DNA from: Isoetes taiwanensis
Taxonomy: Eukaryota > Streptophyta > Lycopodiopsida > Isoetales > Isoetaceae
Length of the DNA stretch: 64,000 nt
Assembly: GCA_021234155.1 (NCBI GenBank)
Contig: JAJEKV010000082.1
Span: 4,818,685-4,882,684 of the forward strand
Direction of reading: 5' to 3'
The position numbers were made by a program, and so were the translations under genes. A model generated the notes under the pieces. That model saw only the letters and a list, made by a program, of their open reading frames with translations, searched no databases and had not been told where the DNA came from. Positions 63,097 to 64,000 of the stretch are shown here, in pieces (the stretch's first letter is position 1; every line of letters begins with the position of its first letter).

Positions 63097-63131
<35 letters not shown>
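61577..63131 (-). repeat. Right terminal repeat, outer segment
   Basis: Nearly identical to 50280-51800. One difference is an AATGAAGAATAC insertion-like change at about 61889. It contains ORF A exon 1. Where the inner copy ends in seven A residues, this one has 32 (63100-63131), then unrelated sequence, marking the 5' boundary of the element. Confidence 0.9.
62301..62843 (-). CDS. ORF A exon 1 (functional position)
   Basis: ATG at 62843 opens MAADVRLTEWQLL and the frame runs 181 codons to AAG with a GTTTAG donor at 62300. The next in-phase exon in the same orientation is 54335-55914, about 6.4 kb away (about 2.4 kb without the LINE). The junction would be SANK/KKVPLK. Features: a hydrophobic stretch (CVIFLIFQL, about residues 21-29), a basic block GRRKGGFNKATLIKMQEEK followed by LKAEKRRK, then a Pro/Ala/Ile-rich low-complexity tail. 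The basic block could bind nucleic acid or act as a nuclear signal. Compensating indels near the tail relative to 50995-51537 change GVGVP to VLVFP while keeping the frame. The family is unknown to me. Confidence 0.55.
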
Positions 63132-63133
<2 letters not shown>

Positions 63134-63360
63134 TTCGAAGACCAAATTAAGGTGAGCAAAAGGTTTGAGTCTGCATCTAAGTCTTTTGTGTTGTGGAATA
63201 TGTCCTGAACTATTTTAAATTGATCCTTGTCATTGGACTAAAACTGTGCACTTTAGTTTATTCATTCCAGTAAAGATGGCATATATAGTAGTCTTTCCAA
63301 AGCAGTAATTTTTGGAATGTGTTGAAGTGTACAACCTAATGCATTCTTTGTTAATAATAG
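63132..63360 (+). other. Intron-like sequence before the COX10 exon
   Basis: AT-rich sequence with no open frame, ending in TTAATAATAG, which fits a splice acceptor for the exon at 63361. The composite element begins at its left edge and so probably lies in this intron. Confidence 0.5.
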
Positions 63361-63488
63361 CATGTTGGTTGTTGCAACAACATCATCAGGCTATGTCATG
63401 GAAAGTGGCCCACTGATTGATTCGAGTTTTCCGGGTTGGTTGTGCAGGCACTATGATGGCAGCAGGCTCGACAAATACATTTAATCAG
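63361..63488 (+). CDS. COX10: One exon of COX10 (haem O synthase, protohaem IX farnesyltransferase)
   Basis: COX10 is a mitochondrial inner-membrane prenyltransferase that farnesylates haem B for cytochrome c oxidase. Between an AATAG acceptor and a CAG/GTTAGT donor the exon reads MLVVATTSSGYVMESG, then SSFPG, then in the next frame CAGTMMAAGSTNTFNQ. Plant COX10 has SMLVVATSG...SFPG...CAGTMM-AAS-NSLNQ in the same order and spacing, from memory of the Arabidopsis protein. A frame slip sits between SFPG and CAGTMM, with a few residues fewer than expected; this may be a consensus error or a pseudogenising change. Earlier exons were not found in the window. Later ones, with the aspartate-rich prenyltransferase motifs, would lie beyond 64000. 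Confidence 0.65.
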
Positions 63489-63570
63489 GTTAGTTTCTCA
63501 AATACAAGTAGTTGTACAGACGAGTTTTACTTCCATTGTTAAAGCAAGAAAATGAAGAATACTAAATTGT

Positions 63571-63598
63571 AAGGAAGGAAGGAAGGAAGGAAGGAAGG
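63571..63598. repeat. AAGG microsatellite tail of a LINE
   Basis: Seven AAGG units in a row directly abut the 3' end of a minus-strand LINE. On that strand the tail reads CCTT repeats. Confidence 0.9.
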
Positions 63599-64000
63599 TA
63601 CTTTTATCGTCCACGGAGACCAATCGGTCTATGGGACCCAATACAAAAACGCAAACAAGCGGATTCTTGCCGGGTTAAAACCCCCCACCCGAAGGTTTTC
63701 GAGGGAAAAACCGTGGCGACAATCGGCCGGCCCGACAAACCATCCCCTAACATATAAAATCGTAAAACACCCAAATATATCTGATCATGCACCACACCCG
63801 TAGTGCCTAATTAGCGCAGGCAGCCGGCGAGGGCAAAGGTGACCTCGCAGTCCGGTACCTCCCGAATGTACGACCCCGGGCACGCATCGACGGCGGTGTG
63901 TTCATCGCAAATGCAAGGGCAAGTCCGGCCATTACTAAGGGGGCGTATCGGCGCCCGGATCTGACCGAACCGGGCAACTCTGGAAAGTGTGAGACTCATC
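63599..64000 (-). mobile_element. 3' end of a second LINE of the same family, running off the window
   Basis: Collinear with 57647-58040: TTTTATCGTCCACGGAGACC, then AATCGGTCTATGGGACCCA, then GGTTTTCGAGGGAAAAACCG. The C-terminal end of ORF2 is present on the minus strand (compare the DESHTLQSCPAY box at about 57990-58020); here GATGAGTCTCACAC at about 63987-64000 reads in the same place. The rest lies to the right of 64000. Confidence 0.8.

Larger units (their letters stand above)
37259..63131 (-). mobile_element. Composite RT/ORF A element with about 3 kb direct terminal repeats
   Basis: The core (51801-56060) encodes a reverse transcriptase and ORF A. It is flanked by two direct copies of a repeat. 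Left copy: 37259-38073 plus 49609-51800, split by an LTR retrotransposon. Right copy: about 56060-57625 plus 61577-63131, split by a LINE. Without the insertions the element would be about 10 kb. The repeat starts, on the minus strand, with a T run followed by ATATATAACTGAC and contains exon 1 of ORF A. This can be read as a full unit followed by a 3'-truncated unit in tandem, like the pseudo-LTRs of Penelope-like elements, or as true LTRs. I see no integrase, protease, GIY-YIG or APE endonuclease. Confidence 0.7.

Noticed and set aside
63100..63131. A32 run as the poly(A) tail of a retroposed plus-strand transcript
   Set aside because: The frames of the element are on the minus strand, and the same junction without a long A run is present at 51800, so the run marks the element's 5' side, not a 3' tail.

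Overview
The window is eukaryotic nuclear DNA from a streptophyte (green plant lineage). Two host genes have plant-type sequence and GT-AG introns: a complete 14-exon PRMT7 arginine methyltransferase gene (minus strand, 23448-29739) and one exon of a COX10-type haem O synthase (plus strand, 63361-63488). Almost everything else is transposable-element DNA, much of it nested. I cannot name the species; a charophyte alga or an early-diverging land plant is a guess.

Layout. 1-1010 may be the tail of a LINE. 1690-16110 is a decayed element with long direct terminal repeats (1690-4893 and 14100-16110) around an RT relic and a relic of a second protein, here called ORF A; a Ty1/copia element (about 8835-13742) is nested in the ORF A relic. 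16138-17090 has tRNA-like (SINE-like) sequence. 19390-23160 is a degenerate two-ORF LINE. 23448-29739 is PRMT7. 29740-34380 holds nothing I can name. 34380-37258 is a degenerate plus-strand LINE.

37259-63131 is the main object: a minus-strand element with direct repeats of about 3 kb at each end and a 4.2 kb core encoding ORF A and a reverse transcriptase with FSIDITKCF, GIPMGFSCSP and FRYIDD motifs. Each repeat has been split by another element. The left repeat holds an LTR retrotransposon (38074-49608, 5-bp target duplication GCAGA); the right holds a LINE (57626-61576). Each repeat therefore supplies the empty site for the insertion in the other. ORF A is a split gene: exon 1 (181 codons) lies inside the terminal repeat and splices in phase to exon 2 in the core. 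The decayed element at 1690-16110 has the same architecture, so RT plus ORF A plus long repeats looks like a reproducible element type rather than an accident. After the A-run ending at 63131 comes intron-like DNA, the COX10 exon, and the 3' end of another LINE running off the window.

Base-level quality looks uneven. PRMT7 reads through 14 exons without a break and most of the 3 kb repeats are nearly identical, yet the two LTRs of the younger nested retrotransposon differ by many short indels. Part of the apparent decay, particularly around 30-47 kb, may therefore be consensus error.
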